Of a DNA stretch of 64,000 nucleotides, positions 8,394-17,537 are shown in pieces. This DNA comes from Methanobacterium sp. (GTDB taxonomy: Archaea; Methanobacteriota; Methanobacteria; Methanobacteriales; Methanobacteriaceae). The notes beneath the pieces are model-generated. The model did no database searches and was not told the DNA's origin. It worked only from the letters and a program-made list of their open reading frames with translations. The position numbers were made by a program, and so were the translations under genes. Each line of letters opens with the position of its first letter. Positions within the stretch are counted from its first letter, which is position 1. Where the stretch lies: positions 186,001 through 250,000 of the forward strand of contig NZ_JBCFBO010000001.1 of the NCBI RefSeq assembly GCF_038562635.1. Direction: 5' to 3'.

Positions 8394-9176
8394 ATGTTTG
8401 ATTTTAATTTAATTCTTATTCCTTTATTTGGATTTCTTATAGGCCTCTTCGTGTCCACTTTAGGTGGGGGCGGAGGAGGGTTGTATGTACCTGTTTTGAC
8501 GTTGATTTTTGGTGTAACTCCACAGGTGGCTGTGGCAACATCTTTAGCATCCGTTTTACCCACCACTGCTGCAGGCGCCTTAAGTCATTATCGTGAAGGT
8601 AATGTAGATATTCGTACAGGTTTAATTTTAGGAATTGGCGGAATAGTGGGTACTGTAATAGGGGCATATATTGCCAATATGATACCTCCATTGCTTTTAA
8701 AAAAGATTTTGGGTGCTTTTATGTTGATAATGCTGATTCCAACATTAAGAAGCATGCTTAAAAGACGTAAAAATAAAAATGAAGTTAAAAAAGAATCTTC
8801 AAAACTTACTGGACCTAAAAAAATTATAGCTTCTCTTTTTGGAGTGGCAGGTGGAATACTGGCAGGAGTTTTTGGACTAAGCGGAACACCGCCAGTTACT
8901 GCAGGTCTTTATAGTTTAGGCCTGCCTGCTATGATGGTGGTAGGTACAACTATATTCGTACTCATCTTTAACTCTGTTACAGGTATAGGAACATATTTAT
9001 TGTTAGGAAGGCTTGATATACCTCTGGTACTCCTTCTTGGTTGTGGATCAGTTGTAGGTGCATTTTTAGGGCCTAAATTGCTTAAAAAAATTAACCCCAA
9101 AAATTTTGAAAAAATCTATGGACCTTTGACCATGGGCATAATGCTTATTTCAGGCGCAGCCTTGTTACTTACATAA
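8394..9176 (+). CDS. TauE/SafE family (DUF81) anion exporter, copy 1
   Basis: A 260-residue membrane protein with the two-fold TauE/SafE layout: TLGGGGGGLYVPVLTL (about 23-38) and VTPQVAVATSLASVLPTTAAG in the first half, FGVAGGILAGVFGLSGTPPV (about 146-165) in the second, with about eight hydrophobic helices and a basic linker (about 122-138). The family exports sulfite, sulfoacetate or similar anions across the cell membrane. It starts 5 bp after the MBL hydrolase stop, so translation is probably coupled. The next gene is a close paralog. The substrate cannot be read from sequence. Confidence 0.9.
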   Translation: MFDFNLILIPLFGFLIGLFVSTLGGGGGGLYVPVLTLIFGVTPQVAVATSLASVLPTTAAGALSHYREGNVDIRTGLILGIGGIVGTVIGAYIANMIPPLLLKKILGAFMLIMLIPTLRSMLKRRKNKNEVKKESSKLTGPKKIIASLFGVAGGILAGVFGLSGTPPVTAGLYSLGLPAMMVVGTTIFVLIFNSVTGIGTYLLLGRLDIPLVLLLGCGSVVGAFLGPKLLKKINPKNFEKIYGPLTMGIMLISGAALLLT

Positions 9177-9238
9177 ATTAACCAACAATTTTGCCAGTAA
9201 ACATAATCAGAGAAACTAGCTATTACGGAGGCTATTAA

Positions 9239-10033
9239 ATGTTTGACTTTAATTTAATTCTTCTTCCTTTATTTGGATTTATTATAGGCCTGCTTGTAAC
9301 CACTCTTGGAGGGGGCGGTGGATCCTTATATGTACCTATCTTAACTCTCTTTGGTGTAACTCCACAGGTGGCTGTGGCCACATCTCTGGCAACTGTACTG
9401 CCAACTACTGCAGCAGGCGCCTACAGCCACCACCGTATGGGAAATATAGACGTCCGCACAGGATTGATTCTGGGAGTCGGGGGAATAATAGGTACATTAA
9501 TAGGTGCATATATTGCCAATATGATTCCACCTTACATTTTAAAGAAACTATTAGGTGTTCTTTTACTTGTAACTGCGGTTCCAATGATAAGGAGATTTTT
9601 AAATGAACGAAAGGATGCCAAGACCGGTGCCAGAAAAAAGGAAAATGAAAAAACAGATACACTTACAGGACCTAAAAGAATTATAGCATCATTCTTTGGA
9701 GTGGCTGGAGGAATACTGGCAGGAATTTTCGGATTAAGTGGAACCGGGCCTGTCACAGCAGGACTTTATAGTTTGGGCCTACCTACACTGATGGTTGTGG
9801 GTACAACAATATTTGTACTTGTGTTTAATTCAGTAGCAGGTATTGGAGGCTACTTCCTTTTAGGCAGATTTGATCTGACTTTAACACTTCTTCTTGGCAG
9901 TGGCGCAGTTATAGGTGCGCTTTTAGGGCCTAAATTATTAGGTAGAATTGATAGGGGAGTTATAGAGAAATTTATACCGCCGGTACTCATATTAATTTCT
10001 ATAATTTTCGGCTTATCGTTAGTAGTAAGTTAA
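9239..10033 (+). CDS. TauE/SafE family (DUF81) anion exporter, copy 2
   Basis: A 264-residue tandem paralog of the preceding gene, opening with almost the same MFDFNLIL.PLFGF sequence and keeping both glycine-rich motifs (TLGGGGGSLYVPILTL and FGVAGGILAGIFGLSGTGPV). The cytoplasmic linker is longer and more charged (about 122-145). A GGAGGC ribosome site lies 8 bp before the ATG. Members can work as single subunits, but two adjacent divergent copies may form a heteromer or serve two related anions. The operon with the MBL hydrolase and AbrB copy 2 ends here. Confidence 0.9.
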   Translation: MFDFNLILLPLFGFIIGLLVTTLGGGGGSLYVPILTLFGVTPQVAVATSLATVLPTTAAGAYSHHRMGNIDVRTGLILGVGGIIGTLIGAYIANMIPPYILKKLLGVLLLVTAVPMIRRFLNERKDAKTGARKKENEKTDTLTGPKRIIASFFGVAGGILAGIFGLSGTGPVTAGLYSLGLPTLMVVGTTIFVLVFNSVAGIGGYFLLGRFDLTLTLLLGSGAVIGALLGPKLLGRIDRGVIEKFIPPVLILISIIFGLSLVVS

Positions 10034-10278
10034 AAAAGAGGAATAGGCTTAATCAAATACATTTCTTTATTTTTTTTTATTTTGATGCATATTCGCTGAA
10101 CTTCATTATAACCAAAAATATATCAATTTATTATCAGATCTTGGTTTAAATCAGCTTATTTACTGAATCATATTAATAAAGAAAATCCCTATATTTTTAA
10201 AGTACTTAAAAAAGAATAGTTTTATACACACCATAATTCTAGATAAATCAATACTTAATCATCTTTTGGAGAAAGAAT

Positions 10279-11256
10279 ATGGATAGGGATAAATTTAAAA
10301 AATATATGCTTTTGATGCATAGCGATAAGATCAGTAAATATTTAATGAATAGAATTAGTGGATATGCTGTAATTTTAATTTTAGGAGCAATAGTACTGAA
10401 TTTAGTAATCTTTTTTTATTTTAACAGCTTAACTTTCCTTTCTAGTGTGGAAAACAGATTGGATTTCATGGTTTTTATTTTAACAGTTATATTAGTTGAT
10501 GCCACTTTATCTCTACTGTCTTTTACTTATATCCTGGTTATTAAAGAAGATGATAAAGGTGCAATGGATTTGAAGGGAACAGAAATTGTCAGTGATAAAT
10601 CAGCTGTTGAGATCGGTTATTTAATTAAAAACTGGAAAGACGGGCTAAAAATTAAATCGGAACATCTACAAAACCAGAAAAAAAAGTTGTTGGAATATAT
10701 TGATAAAATAGAAAACAATGCTGAAATTTCTGATAAAAAGCAGGAAATAGTCAATAAAAGAAAAAATGATGCTCATAAAGCCAAAAAAATGGAGAGAGGC
10801 AGCAGATTACCTGTATACATAATTGAGTCTAAATTAATGAAAATCAGTGACGATTTAAACGTTTTTGATGATAACCTGGAAGAACTTGAAAGTGACGAAA
10901 TTAAATTTCATTTAAAAGAAGCCTTAAATTTAAATGAGAAATTAAAAGACCTTGAAAATGAGCTGGTTGAAAATTTAACACTTTTAGAGTATTCTATGGA
11001 AGTATACAACTTCAAAACTTTAAAGTTGATTGGAAGACTATTTTTCCAAAGTTCAATATCTATTATTATGGGATTTTTTATTTTAGGCGTGTTAATATAT
11101 GCAATGCCAAATCCTGTTGTTTTAATAGTTCTCCAAAGCTTTGGAAACATACCTATGCAGTTAATCCTGCTTATTGCAACTATTTTCATTCTAGATGGGT
11201 CATGGTCCTTCTTGAGGGCAATTCATTCCTTTTTCAATCTGTACATAAGGGATTAA
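10279..11256 (+). CDS. Membrane protein with central coiled coil, unknown function
   Basis: 325 residues, not matched to a named family. Two hydrophobic helices near the N-terminus (about 28-50 and 60-87), a long charged segment (about 95-240) rich in Lys and Glu with coiled-coil character, and two hydrophobic helices at the C-terminus (about 258-282 and 290-315). This symmetric layout places the coiled coil on one face of the membrane. A GGAGAAAG ribosome site supports the ATG. It stands alone, 245 bp after the exporter operon, so context gives no hint. Confidence 0.7.
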   Translation: MDRDKFKKYMLLMHSDKISKYLMNRISGYAVILILGAIVLNLVIFFYFNSLTFLSSVENRLDFMVFILTVILVDATLSLLSFTYILVIKEDDKGAMDLKGTEIVSDKSAVEIGYLIKNWKDGLKIKSEHLQNQKKKLLEYIDKIENNAEISDKKQEIVNKRKNDAHKAKKMERGSRLPVYIIESKLMKISDDLNVFDDNLEELESDEIKFHLKEALNLNEKLKDLENELVENLTLLEYSMEVYNFKTLKLIGRLFFQSSISIIMGFFILGVLIYAMPNPVVLIVLQSFGNIPMQLILLIATIFILDGSWSFLRAIHSFFNLYIRD

Positions 11257-11363
11257 AACTTTAGACTTATTTTTTTAATATTTTATAAACAGGAGAGTTC
11301 TATTTTTCAATATCATTATATTTTTAAAAGTTTTGAATTAGCACAAAGTATATATGCCACATT

Positions 11364-11395
11364 ATATCAATTATTTGATATCAAAAATTTGATAT
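11364..11395 (+). promoter_or_regulatory. Overlapping palindromes upstream of padR-type gene
   Basis: ATATCAA (11364-11370) faces TTGATAT (11375-11381), and ATATCAAA (11378-11385) faces TTTGATAT (11388-11395), so one half-site is shared and the motif repeats every 14 bp. The array ends 100 bp before the PadR start. PadR-family repressors bind such AT-rich dyads near their own promoter, so autoregulation is a reasonable inference. Confidence 0.5.
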
Positions 11396-11495
11396 TTATG
11401 ACTGGCAAGTAACAGTTATAATTTAAACTTGGATATACGAAAGGAAAATAATTCAAAAAAAATTTCATAAATTTCATGAAAAAGGAGGATAAGGA

Positions 11496-11969
11496 ATGAG
11501 CGAGGTTGGAGGATTGAGAATGTGGATACTTCATGTAATAGGTGAATTTGGACCTAGTAACGGTGTAGAAATTATGGCTAATGTCCAAAAACATTATGAT
11601 TTGCAGGCCCAATGGCATAAAGGTACCCATATACATCCACATCATAATGTACAATCGAAACGACTTTTACCGGGTTCTGTATATCCTATGCTGAAAAAAA
11701 TGGTATCTGAAGGTTTAATAACCAAACAGGATGATGGAAAATATGATTTAACTGAAAATGGGAAAATCATAGTAACTAATTTATTTGAACATTTTCAACA
11801 GCGCAATAAATTGAATCGTGGAGTGCTTTCTGTAGAAAATTCATTAGATGCAATGAACTGGCATGCATCTTACATGGATGAGCTTGATAAAGAGGAAATT
11901 GTCCCTCATGAAGAATCAATTGAATTACTCATTGAAAGACTTAAAAAAATAAAAGAATCGCTTAAATAA
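11496..11969 (+). CDS. PadR-family transcriptional regulator
   Basis: 157 residues. The N-terminal winged helix reads MSEVGGLRMWILHVIGEFGP.NGVEIM, then a His-rich insert (about 40-52), then the typical LLPGSVYPMLKKMVSEGLI recognition segment and a KYDLTENGK wing (about 85-95). The C-terminal half is helical and charged, as in the dimerisation arm of PadR proteins. A strong AAGGAGGAT ribosome site precedes the ATG. The next gene is a drug-efflux-type transporter 250 bp downstream, the usual partner of PadR repressors, so it probably represses efflux until a ligand binds. The His-rich insert could bind metal. Confidence 0.88.
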   Translation: MSEVGGLRMWILHVIGEFGPSNGVEIMANVQKHYDLQAQWHKGTHIHPHHNVQSKRLLPGSVYPMLKKMVSEGLITKQDDGKYDLTENGKIIVTNLFEHFQQRNKLNRGVLSVENSLDAMNWHASYMDELDKEEIVPHEESIELLIERLKKIKESLK

Positions 11970-12219
11970 TGAGATTGTCATAAAAACCGCTAGAAAAGCG
12001 AATTTAGTACTTCATTTTTAATTTTTACAGCAGTTAGCGGCAGCTCTCTTCAAATTCTAGATTATAACCAAAAATTGAGAAAAAAATGGTAAATGAAGCT
12101 AAAAATTCAAATAAAAGAATTTGATTAATAGTAATCCTAAAAATCAGTTAATTATCAGATTTTTAAGCAAAAATATAAATTAATATTTAAATTTAATCAA
12201 AATTAAGGTGAATTAACAT

Positions 12220-13689
12220 ATGAATGCAGAAAAAGATGTTTTAAAACATTTTAAATTGATCTTATCGGGACTTATAATTAGCCTCTTAATTGTTTCATTA
12301 GATAGTACAATTACTACTACAGCTATGCCTCAAATTATTGCAAGTTTAGGTGGTTTGCAGTACTATGTTTGGCCGGTTACGATTTACCTCACAACTGTAA
12401 TAATTTCTGCCATGCTTTCGGGTAAGCTGTCTGATTTCTATGGAAGTAAAAAAATATTGACAGGTGCATTACTGGTCTTTGTATTCGGTTCAGTTCTCTG
12501 TGGGTTTTCACAGAATATGACGGAACTTATACTATTTAGGGCACTGCAGGGATTAGGTGCCGGTATAATTGTGACTGTGCCAAAGAAAATTATCGCCGAA
12601 ATGGTCCCGCCAAGACAAAGAGGAAAATATATGGGCTTGTTTGGTATTGCAGGCGGTATTTCAACTGTAGTAGGCCCTACTCTGGGAGGTTTTATAACAG
12701 ATTCCCTCGGATGGCAGTGGATATTCTTTGTAAATGTCCCAATAGGAATCACAGCATTAAGTTTAATTATTCCATATCTCCCCAAATTTGGAGTAATTGT
12801 AAAAGAAAAAGTAATGGATTACCTGGGTATTATAACTTTTGCAGGTGCTTTAACATCATTTTTAGCGGCTTTAACTTTTAGCCAGCAAAGTACTGCTATT
12901 TCGCAGGTATTACTGGATTCATTATGGATATTTGCGGCAATTATGTTTTTTGGATTTATATATGCTGAAAGAAAAGCTAAAGAACCTGTACTGCCGTTAT
13001 ATCTGTTTAAAAACTCCGTATTTACTATTTCAAGTGTTTCGGTGTTTTTGTTAGGTGCTGTAACGTTAGCAGGTACGGTTTACATTCCCCTTTTCTTACA
13101 ATTAGTCCAGGGCCTAAGTCCTTCATCTTCAGGCGCATATCTAACTCCATTGATGTTTACCATGATCCTAGCTGCAATTTTATCAGGCCAGATAATCTCA
13201 AAAACAGGTACTTACAAAAAACTCGCTGTCATATCCTTTGCCATAGGCACTGGAGGTATGTTCATACTTTCAACACTCACTCAAAACACTTCTAACCTGG
13301 AAATAATCATTTATGAAATTATCATTGGAATAAGTGCAGGTTTAGCAATGCCGCTGTTTACTGTTGCAGCTCAAAATTCGGTTTCAAAACGAGATTTAGG
13401 TGTTGTAACCTCATCATCAATGTATATCGAACAGCTTGGAAGTGTAATTGGTTTAGCTGTTCTAGGGACTGTTGTAAATATGACTTTGAACCTTAATTTA
13501 CAAAATGAGGTACATGTTTCATCATCTTTACTTGTCACAGCCGTTCACAATGTATTTTTGATAGCTGCAGTACTGAATATAATTGGATTAGTGCTGTGTT
13601 TCTTCTTAAAAGATATATACATGAGTAATAAAATGGATGAGGAAGAAATGGGCTGCGAAGATGCTCCTGAATATATTCGAGACGTCTAA
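12220..13689 (+). CDS. MFS transporter, DHA2 (14-helix EmrB/QacA-type) family
   Basis: 489 residues with 14 predicted hydrophobic helices. DHA2 signatures are present: LDSTITTTAMPQI in the first helix (about 27-39), the motif A loop GKLSDFYGSKK (about 68-78), LFRALQGLGAGIIV (about 105-118) and the motif C region GIAGGISTVVGPTLGG (about 146-161). These proton-driven exporters remove drugs or other amphipathic compounds. A GGTGAATT ribosome site precedes the ATG. It lies just downstream of a PadR regulator and is likely under its control. The natural substrate is unknown. Confidence 0.92.
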   Translation: MNAEKDVLKHFKLILSGLIISLLIVSLDSTITTTAMPQIIASLGGLQYYVWPVTIYLTTVIISAMLSGKLSDFYGSKKILTGALLVFVFGSVLCGFSQNMTELILFRALQGLGAGIIVTVPKKIIAEMVPPRQRGKYMGLFGIAGGISTVVGPTLGGFITDSLGWQWIFFVNVPIGITALSLIIPYLPKFGVIVKEKVMDYLGIITFAGALTSFLAALTFSQQSTAISQVLLDSLWIFAAIMFFGFIYAERKAKEPVLPLYLFKNSVFTISSVSVFLLGAVTLAGTVYIPLFLQLVQGLSPSSSGAYLTPLMFTMILAAILSGQIISKTGTYKKLAVISFAIGTGGMFILSTLTQNTSNLEIIIYEIIIGISAGLAMPLFTVAAQNSVSKRDLGVVTSSSMYIEQLGSVIGLAVLGTVVNMTLNLNLQNEVHVSSSLLVTAVHNVFLIAAVLNIIGLVLCFFLKDIYMSNKMDEEEMGCEDAPEYIRDV

Positions 13690-13859
13690 ACACCAAAATG
13701 TAGATTTTTTAATGAAGTTTACACATCACATTTTTTTAAGGTGAATTTGGAGAATATAAATGAAATTTTTAGAGTATCAAATAGGCAAAGTTTTAAGTGT
13801 CTATAAATTAAATGGCGGAATTATATTCATTTGTTTTTTTTGTAAATAGATCCAAAATT

Positions 13860-13889
13860 TACTTCGTTAAACCATTATATTACGAAGTA
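13860..13889. terminator. Inverted repeat between convergent genes
   Basis: TACTTCGT (13860-13867) pairs with ACGAAGTA (13882-13889) around a 14 nt loop, lying between the stops of the transporter and the oppositely oriented map gene. Position suggests a bidirectional end-of-transcript structure; there is only a modest T tract nearby. Confidence 0.3.
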
Positions 13890-13984
13890 TTTGAAAAAAT
13901 TAAAAAAAGTTCATCAAACTTTTCAAAAATTAACAGCTACTAAATGATCCAAAAATAGGTTTAAAATATAATCAAAAAAGATAA

Positions 13985-14908
13985 TTATTCTGTAATAATA
14001 GTACAACCGTCGCTTTCTACAATGACAGTGTGTTCTGTCTGTGCAACCACTGCGTTGGTTTTTTCTCTAAGCACGTGAAAAGGGTAGACTGCTCTTGATG
14101 AAACTAACATTCTCATTGCCGCGTTTAAGTGGTGCTTGCTTAAGTGACTTGTAAGCCATCTACCTGAAAAGTTTAAATTTCCATATTTTTCTTTTATAAC
14201 TTTTAAAGCTCTTTCCGCGTGAACTAATCTCATGGGCCTGTCCCTTAAAAATTTGAATATATATGCTTCGTTCATATCAGTAACTCGCCCAATACCATCG
14301 GTTGCAAATGGTTCTATTGCTATAACATCTCCTTCTTCTAATTTATGCGGATTATTTTCTTTGATGTTTGGTATTGAGAGCCCTGCATGAAGTATCCATT
14401 GATCAATACTGTGGCCTGCTAAATTGGATATAGGGTTAAAACCCCTGTCATTTATGGCTTTTCCTATAACTTCTCCCACTTTCCCGATTTCAACACCGGC
14501 CCGTATGGCACTTATTCCACTTTCAAGTCCCTCTTGAGAGGCAAGTATCATATTTTGGTGCTTTTCGCGCAGTTCCTCAGGGATATCGTCCCCAACAAGA
14601 ACGCTTACTGCAGTGTCTGCAATGTATCCGTCTACATGCGCACCCAGATCAATTTTAACAACATCTCCAGACTTAATTATATTTTCATCACCTGCAGGGG
14701 ATGTGTAATGGGCAGTTATTTCATTTACAGAAACATTGCATGGAAATGCAATACCTCCTCCGAGATCTACAATTTCATTTTCAACAAATTCTACAAGGTC
14801 TAAAATTTTCATGTCTTCTTTTACATAGTTTATTGCATCTTTCCTAACTTTTGATGCTATTTTCCCAGGTTTTTTATACATATCAATCATATAATCACGT
14901 AAATTCAA
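13985..14908 (-). CDS. map: Methionine aminopeptidase, type II (archaeal)
   Basis: Removes the N-terminal methionine from new proteins in the cytosol, using two metal ions. The pita-bread fold ligands are visible: KIDLGAHVDGYIADTA (two Asp), LAGHSI (His), IAIEPF (Glu) and AQTEHTV near the C-terminus (Glu). The insertion between the last two metal ligands marks the type II enzyme of archaea and eukaryotes. Length 307 residues from a TTG at 14908, or 301 from the ATG at 14890; the latter aligns better with the short N-terminus of related enzymes and has a weak GTGAT ribosome site. It stands alone. Confidence 0.96.
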   Translation of the reverse strand: MNLRDYMIDMYKKPGKIASKVRKDAINYVKEDMKILDLVEFVENEIVDLGGGIAFPCNVSVNEITAHYTSPAGDENIIKSGDVVKIDLGAHVDGYIADTAVSVLVGDDIPEELREKHQNMILASQEGLESGISAIRAGVEIGKVGEVIGKAINDRGFNPISNLAGHSIDQWILHAGLSIPNIKENNPHKLEEGDVIAIEPFATDGIGRVTDMNEAYIFKFLRDRPMRLVHAERALKVIKEKYGNLNFSGRWLTSHLSKHHLNAAMRMLVSSRAVYPFHVLREKTNAVVAQTEHTVIVESDGCTIITE

Positions 14909-15467
14909 TTTTACAATGTTTTAACTAATTTAAATAAAAATAATGGTGTAGTTATAAGAAAATTCAGTTTAAATAATACTGATTTAGTTTAACCATACTC
15001 ACTTCGAGATATTTTTGACTTAGACTAGATATATCTTTTGATCATTTCAACTCTTTCAATGAGTTTTTAATTTGTGGTCTCATTTATAAAATCATTGAAA
15101 TTAATTGAAAACAGATTTCATAATAAAAATTTTTAAGTTTTGAAATTTTAGTTAATTAGGTAGATATATTTGACTTAATATTGTAAAATTAAAAATTTTA
15201 TCAAATTTTCCAAAATTAGACAGTGGGATCTATCAAAACAGCCAGTTATACAAATATTAAGATCTTGTGAGTAACAATATGTTTTAAACTCATCTAAAAA
15301 TACAAAAAAAGAGGAATTTCTAATGGAAATTAAATTTTAAAAGCTCATGATCAGTAGTTTCGATGATGTTATATCCTAATAAAAAAACGTTCACTATAAT
15401 TGTAGTACAGTTTAAAGCGTTAATACAGATTAAGAGCATTAAAAATTAATTTAAAACCTAAATTAAG
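14909..15467. other. 560 bp gap without a recognised gene
   Basis: AT-rich spacer between two minus-strand genes. I see no open frame with a ribosome site beyond a five-codon one at about 15323, no strong inverted repeat and no tandem repeat. It may hold the promoter of map near its right boundary with 14908. Confidence 0.5.
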
Positions 15468-15692
15468 CTATTCTACTACTTCTGCAAAAGCAAAGTTTCT
15501 TCTTGTGGAAGTGATTCTAATTTTAACTTCATCGCCTTTTTTAGCTCCACTTACAAAAACTATGAAACCTTCTATTTTGGCAATTCCATCTCCACTTCTT
15601 CCCATATCTTCTATTTTAACATCGTATTCTTCGCCTTCGTTTACAGGAGAAGAATTTCCTCTATTATCTCTTCCGTAATTATCTCTAAACAA
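15468..15692 (-). CDS. TRAM-domain small RNA-binding protein
   Basis: 74 residues. After a flexible, Asn/Arg/Gly-rich head (1-17), residues 18-74 form a single TRAM domain: EGEEYDVKIEDMGRSGDGIAK, then IVFVSGAKKGDEVKI and the closing FAFAEVVE strand. Stand-alone TRAM proteins of methanogens bind RNA and have been described as cold-inducible RNA chaperones. The protein acts in the cytosol. The long upstream gap (15693-16438) gives room for a regulated leader. It has no operon partner. Confidence 0.92.
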   Translation of the reverse strand: MFRDNYGRDNRGNSSPVNEGEEYDVKIEDMGRSGDGIAKIEGFIVFVSGAKKGDEVKIRITSTRRNFAFAEVVE

Positions 15693-16438
15693 TTCATCAC
15701 ATCCTAAATATAACCAAAAAATGGTTGAATAAATTTTATTTTTGATATTATATAAAACAATGCATTTAAGAAAAATTAATTTATTGATTAAAAAGCTTAA
15801 TTTTAACTTTTTTCATATTTCTATTAAACATTTATTATAGATTAAGAGGTATTTTTTGGTTAAACCAGTTGATAATATGTATAATTTTAAATAGAAAGTT
15901 TTTTTATCTTATTATTCATATAACCAAATTTAGTAGTATAATTTTAATATATTACAATGTATGCGATATGTGGGACATGAAAATATGTTTACATGCGGCA
16001 GTTTATTCTTCAACAACCCCTTGGAACTTTCCACTTTTTTCCATCACATGCACCACTTTATGAACTCGTGGATGTGGAACAACATGTGGTTCTAACTGTG
16101 ATGATAACTCAATACAAATTTAATCATTTACTTTTTTTATTTTTAAAAATGGATTATCAGACTACTAACTTCAAATTAAATCCTAAATTTTAAGCTTATA
16201 CGTAAAAATGCTCTAGAATTTAATTTTATGAATTCTGTAGGACTATTTCGAAATTTAGCCTGCAAAAAGACAAAATATTACGTATACTTCTGATACATTG
16301 ACGTTTTAACATGGAGTATGCTTTTAAAATTATATGCATTTAATCATCTGTGAAAAAAGTCATCATTTTTAGTCAAAAAATCTAAACTATTGTGAAGACA
16401 ACTATATTTATAACTTTAAAAATAGTGGGGGTCTCTTA
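15693..16438. other. 745 bp gap with a coding-like remnant at 16003-16119 (minus)
   Basis: Most of this spacer is plain AT-rich sequence. Between 16003 and 16119 the minus strand reads 38 codons with good amino-acid texture, including EPHVVPHPRVHKVVHVM and ESGKFQ-like residues, ending in TAA, but with no start codon and a stop just before it. The local base composition is richer in G and C than its flanks. It may be the tail of a decayed gene. Plus-strand frames over the same bases look like chance. Confidence 0.35.
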
Positions 16439-16630
16439 ATGGATACTTTTGATGATATGGATATAGCAAATGATTTTTTAGATGCTGCATATAAATGCAA
16501 ACCAACTAATTTAGAACCTTTACTTCAAAAAATTGAATTAAAAATCAAAAACAGTGATCACACTGATAAAACCCTTTTAAGGGCTAAAATGATTGTGACC
16601 AGTAAATTAGCGCTCTACTATAGTAAATAA
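16439..16630 (+). CDS. Small acidic protein, unknown function
   Basis: 63 residues, starting MDTFDDMDIANDFLDAAY. A GTGGGGG ribosome site lies 8-14 bp before the ATG, and helix-forming residues dominate (LEPLLQKIELKIKN, LLRAKMIVTSKLALYY). It may be a small helical bundle protein. There is no recognisable motif. It is followed by a perfect inverted repeat that could end its transcript. Confidence 0.55.
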   Translation: MDTFDDMDIANDFLDAAYKCKPTNLEPLLQKIELKIKNSDHTDKTLLRAKMIVTSKLALYYSK

Positions 16631-16668
16631 TTTTTTATCCAGTTGAGGATTATAGTAGTTCTTCACTC

Positions 16669-16702
16669 TATGTAATAAGGATCAATGCATCCTTATTACA
16701 TA
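16669..16702. repeat. Perfect 14 bp inverted repeat with 6 nt loop
   Basis: TATGTAATAAGGAT (16669-16682) is exactly complementary to ATCCTTATTACATA (16689-16702), loop CAATGC. It lies 40 bp after the small gene at 16439. No T tract follows, so a classical terminator is less likely than a protein-binding palindrome or an RNA-processing hairpin. Confidence 0.5.
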
Positions 16703-17101
16703 AATTAGAATATTCAATTTCAAATTCAAAATTTAAAAGTACTATTTTTATTTAGATAGGTAATAGATAACATCAAAATTTTTTAAAATTAGAAATAAAA
16801 TAAAAATCTTAAAAGTTAACATAAATCAATCATCACATGTATACTAACAAACTTATTTACTGCTATTTTTACGAATTTGTACTTTTATGATATGTAACTG
16901 CAAACTTATTATTTTTAACCATCTAACTGTTGGATTTTATTTGCAAATAGTATCATAAATTATTTTTAAAATTTATGGATCTATCAAATATTTGAATAAT
17001 AAACCAAATCTTATATTTATTAATAGAGGACTACAAAAATTTTTTATTAAATTTAGGATCATTATTAAAAAATAAAAATTAGTTATGATATAATAAATTA
17101 C
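16703..17101. other. Gap without a recognised gene
   Basis: About 400 bp of AT-rich spacer. No open frame with a ribosome site or strong repeat was found; the promoter of the following gene presumably lies close to 17060-17090, where AT-rich TATA-like stretches occur. Confidence 0.4.
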
Positions 17102-17416
17102 ATGAGCAAAGTTGAATTCAGTGTGATAAATATCAAAAGGTGTTTGTGCCCAGAATGTCCTGTCCAGTCAGAGAGTGTATGTGTTGAAGGTAAATGGAGA
17201 ATAATGCAGGAAATAGCATGGGCAAGTGAAAGTGGAATGTATTTTGAAGCAGATAGGGTCCCTGGAATGTACTGCTCTACTGGAAAGGCATTATGCAAGG
17301 ATATTAATCTGAAAAAAATGTGCATATGTGAGAAATGCCCTGTCTGGGAGGAAAACAATTTAAAAAATGGAGAACCAAAGCTTTATTTTTGTCAAAAAGG
17401 TGAAAGTAAAAAGTAG
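17102..17416 (+). CDS. DUF2769-type cysteine-rich protein
   Basis: 104 residues with ten cysteines in two similar halves: CLCPECPVQSESVC (about 14-27) and CICEKCPVW (about 75-83), plus MYCSTGKALC and a late YFCQKG. The CxxCP spacing fits the archaeal DUF2769 family, probably a zinc- or iron-sulfur-binding fold. No ribosome site precedes the ATG at 17102, so the transcript may be leaderless. Related proteins are widespread in methanogens. No function is established. Confidence 0.78.
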   Translation: MSKVEFSVINIKRCLCPECPVQSESVCVEGKWRIMQEIAWASESGMYFEADRVPGMYCSTGKALCKDINLKKMCICEKCPVWEENNLKNGEPKLYFCQKGESKK

Positions 17417-17537
17417 ATATGTTGAATTAAGATTATACTTTATTTATTTCTGGAGCGCATCATTCAGTTTTTTATATATCACTGTTATTTACATACTTTA
17501 AGTTCAAAGATATTTAAATTAAACAAAAACCAGCATA

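Noticed and set aside
15869..16193. Two overlapping plus-strand frames in the gap before 16439
   Set aside because: No ribosome site and chance-like composition; the opposite strand looks slightly more protein-like.
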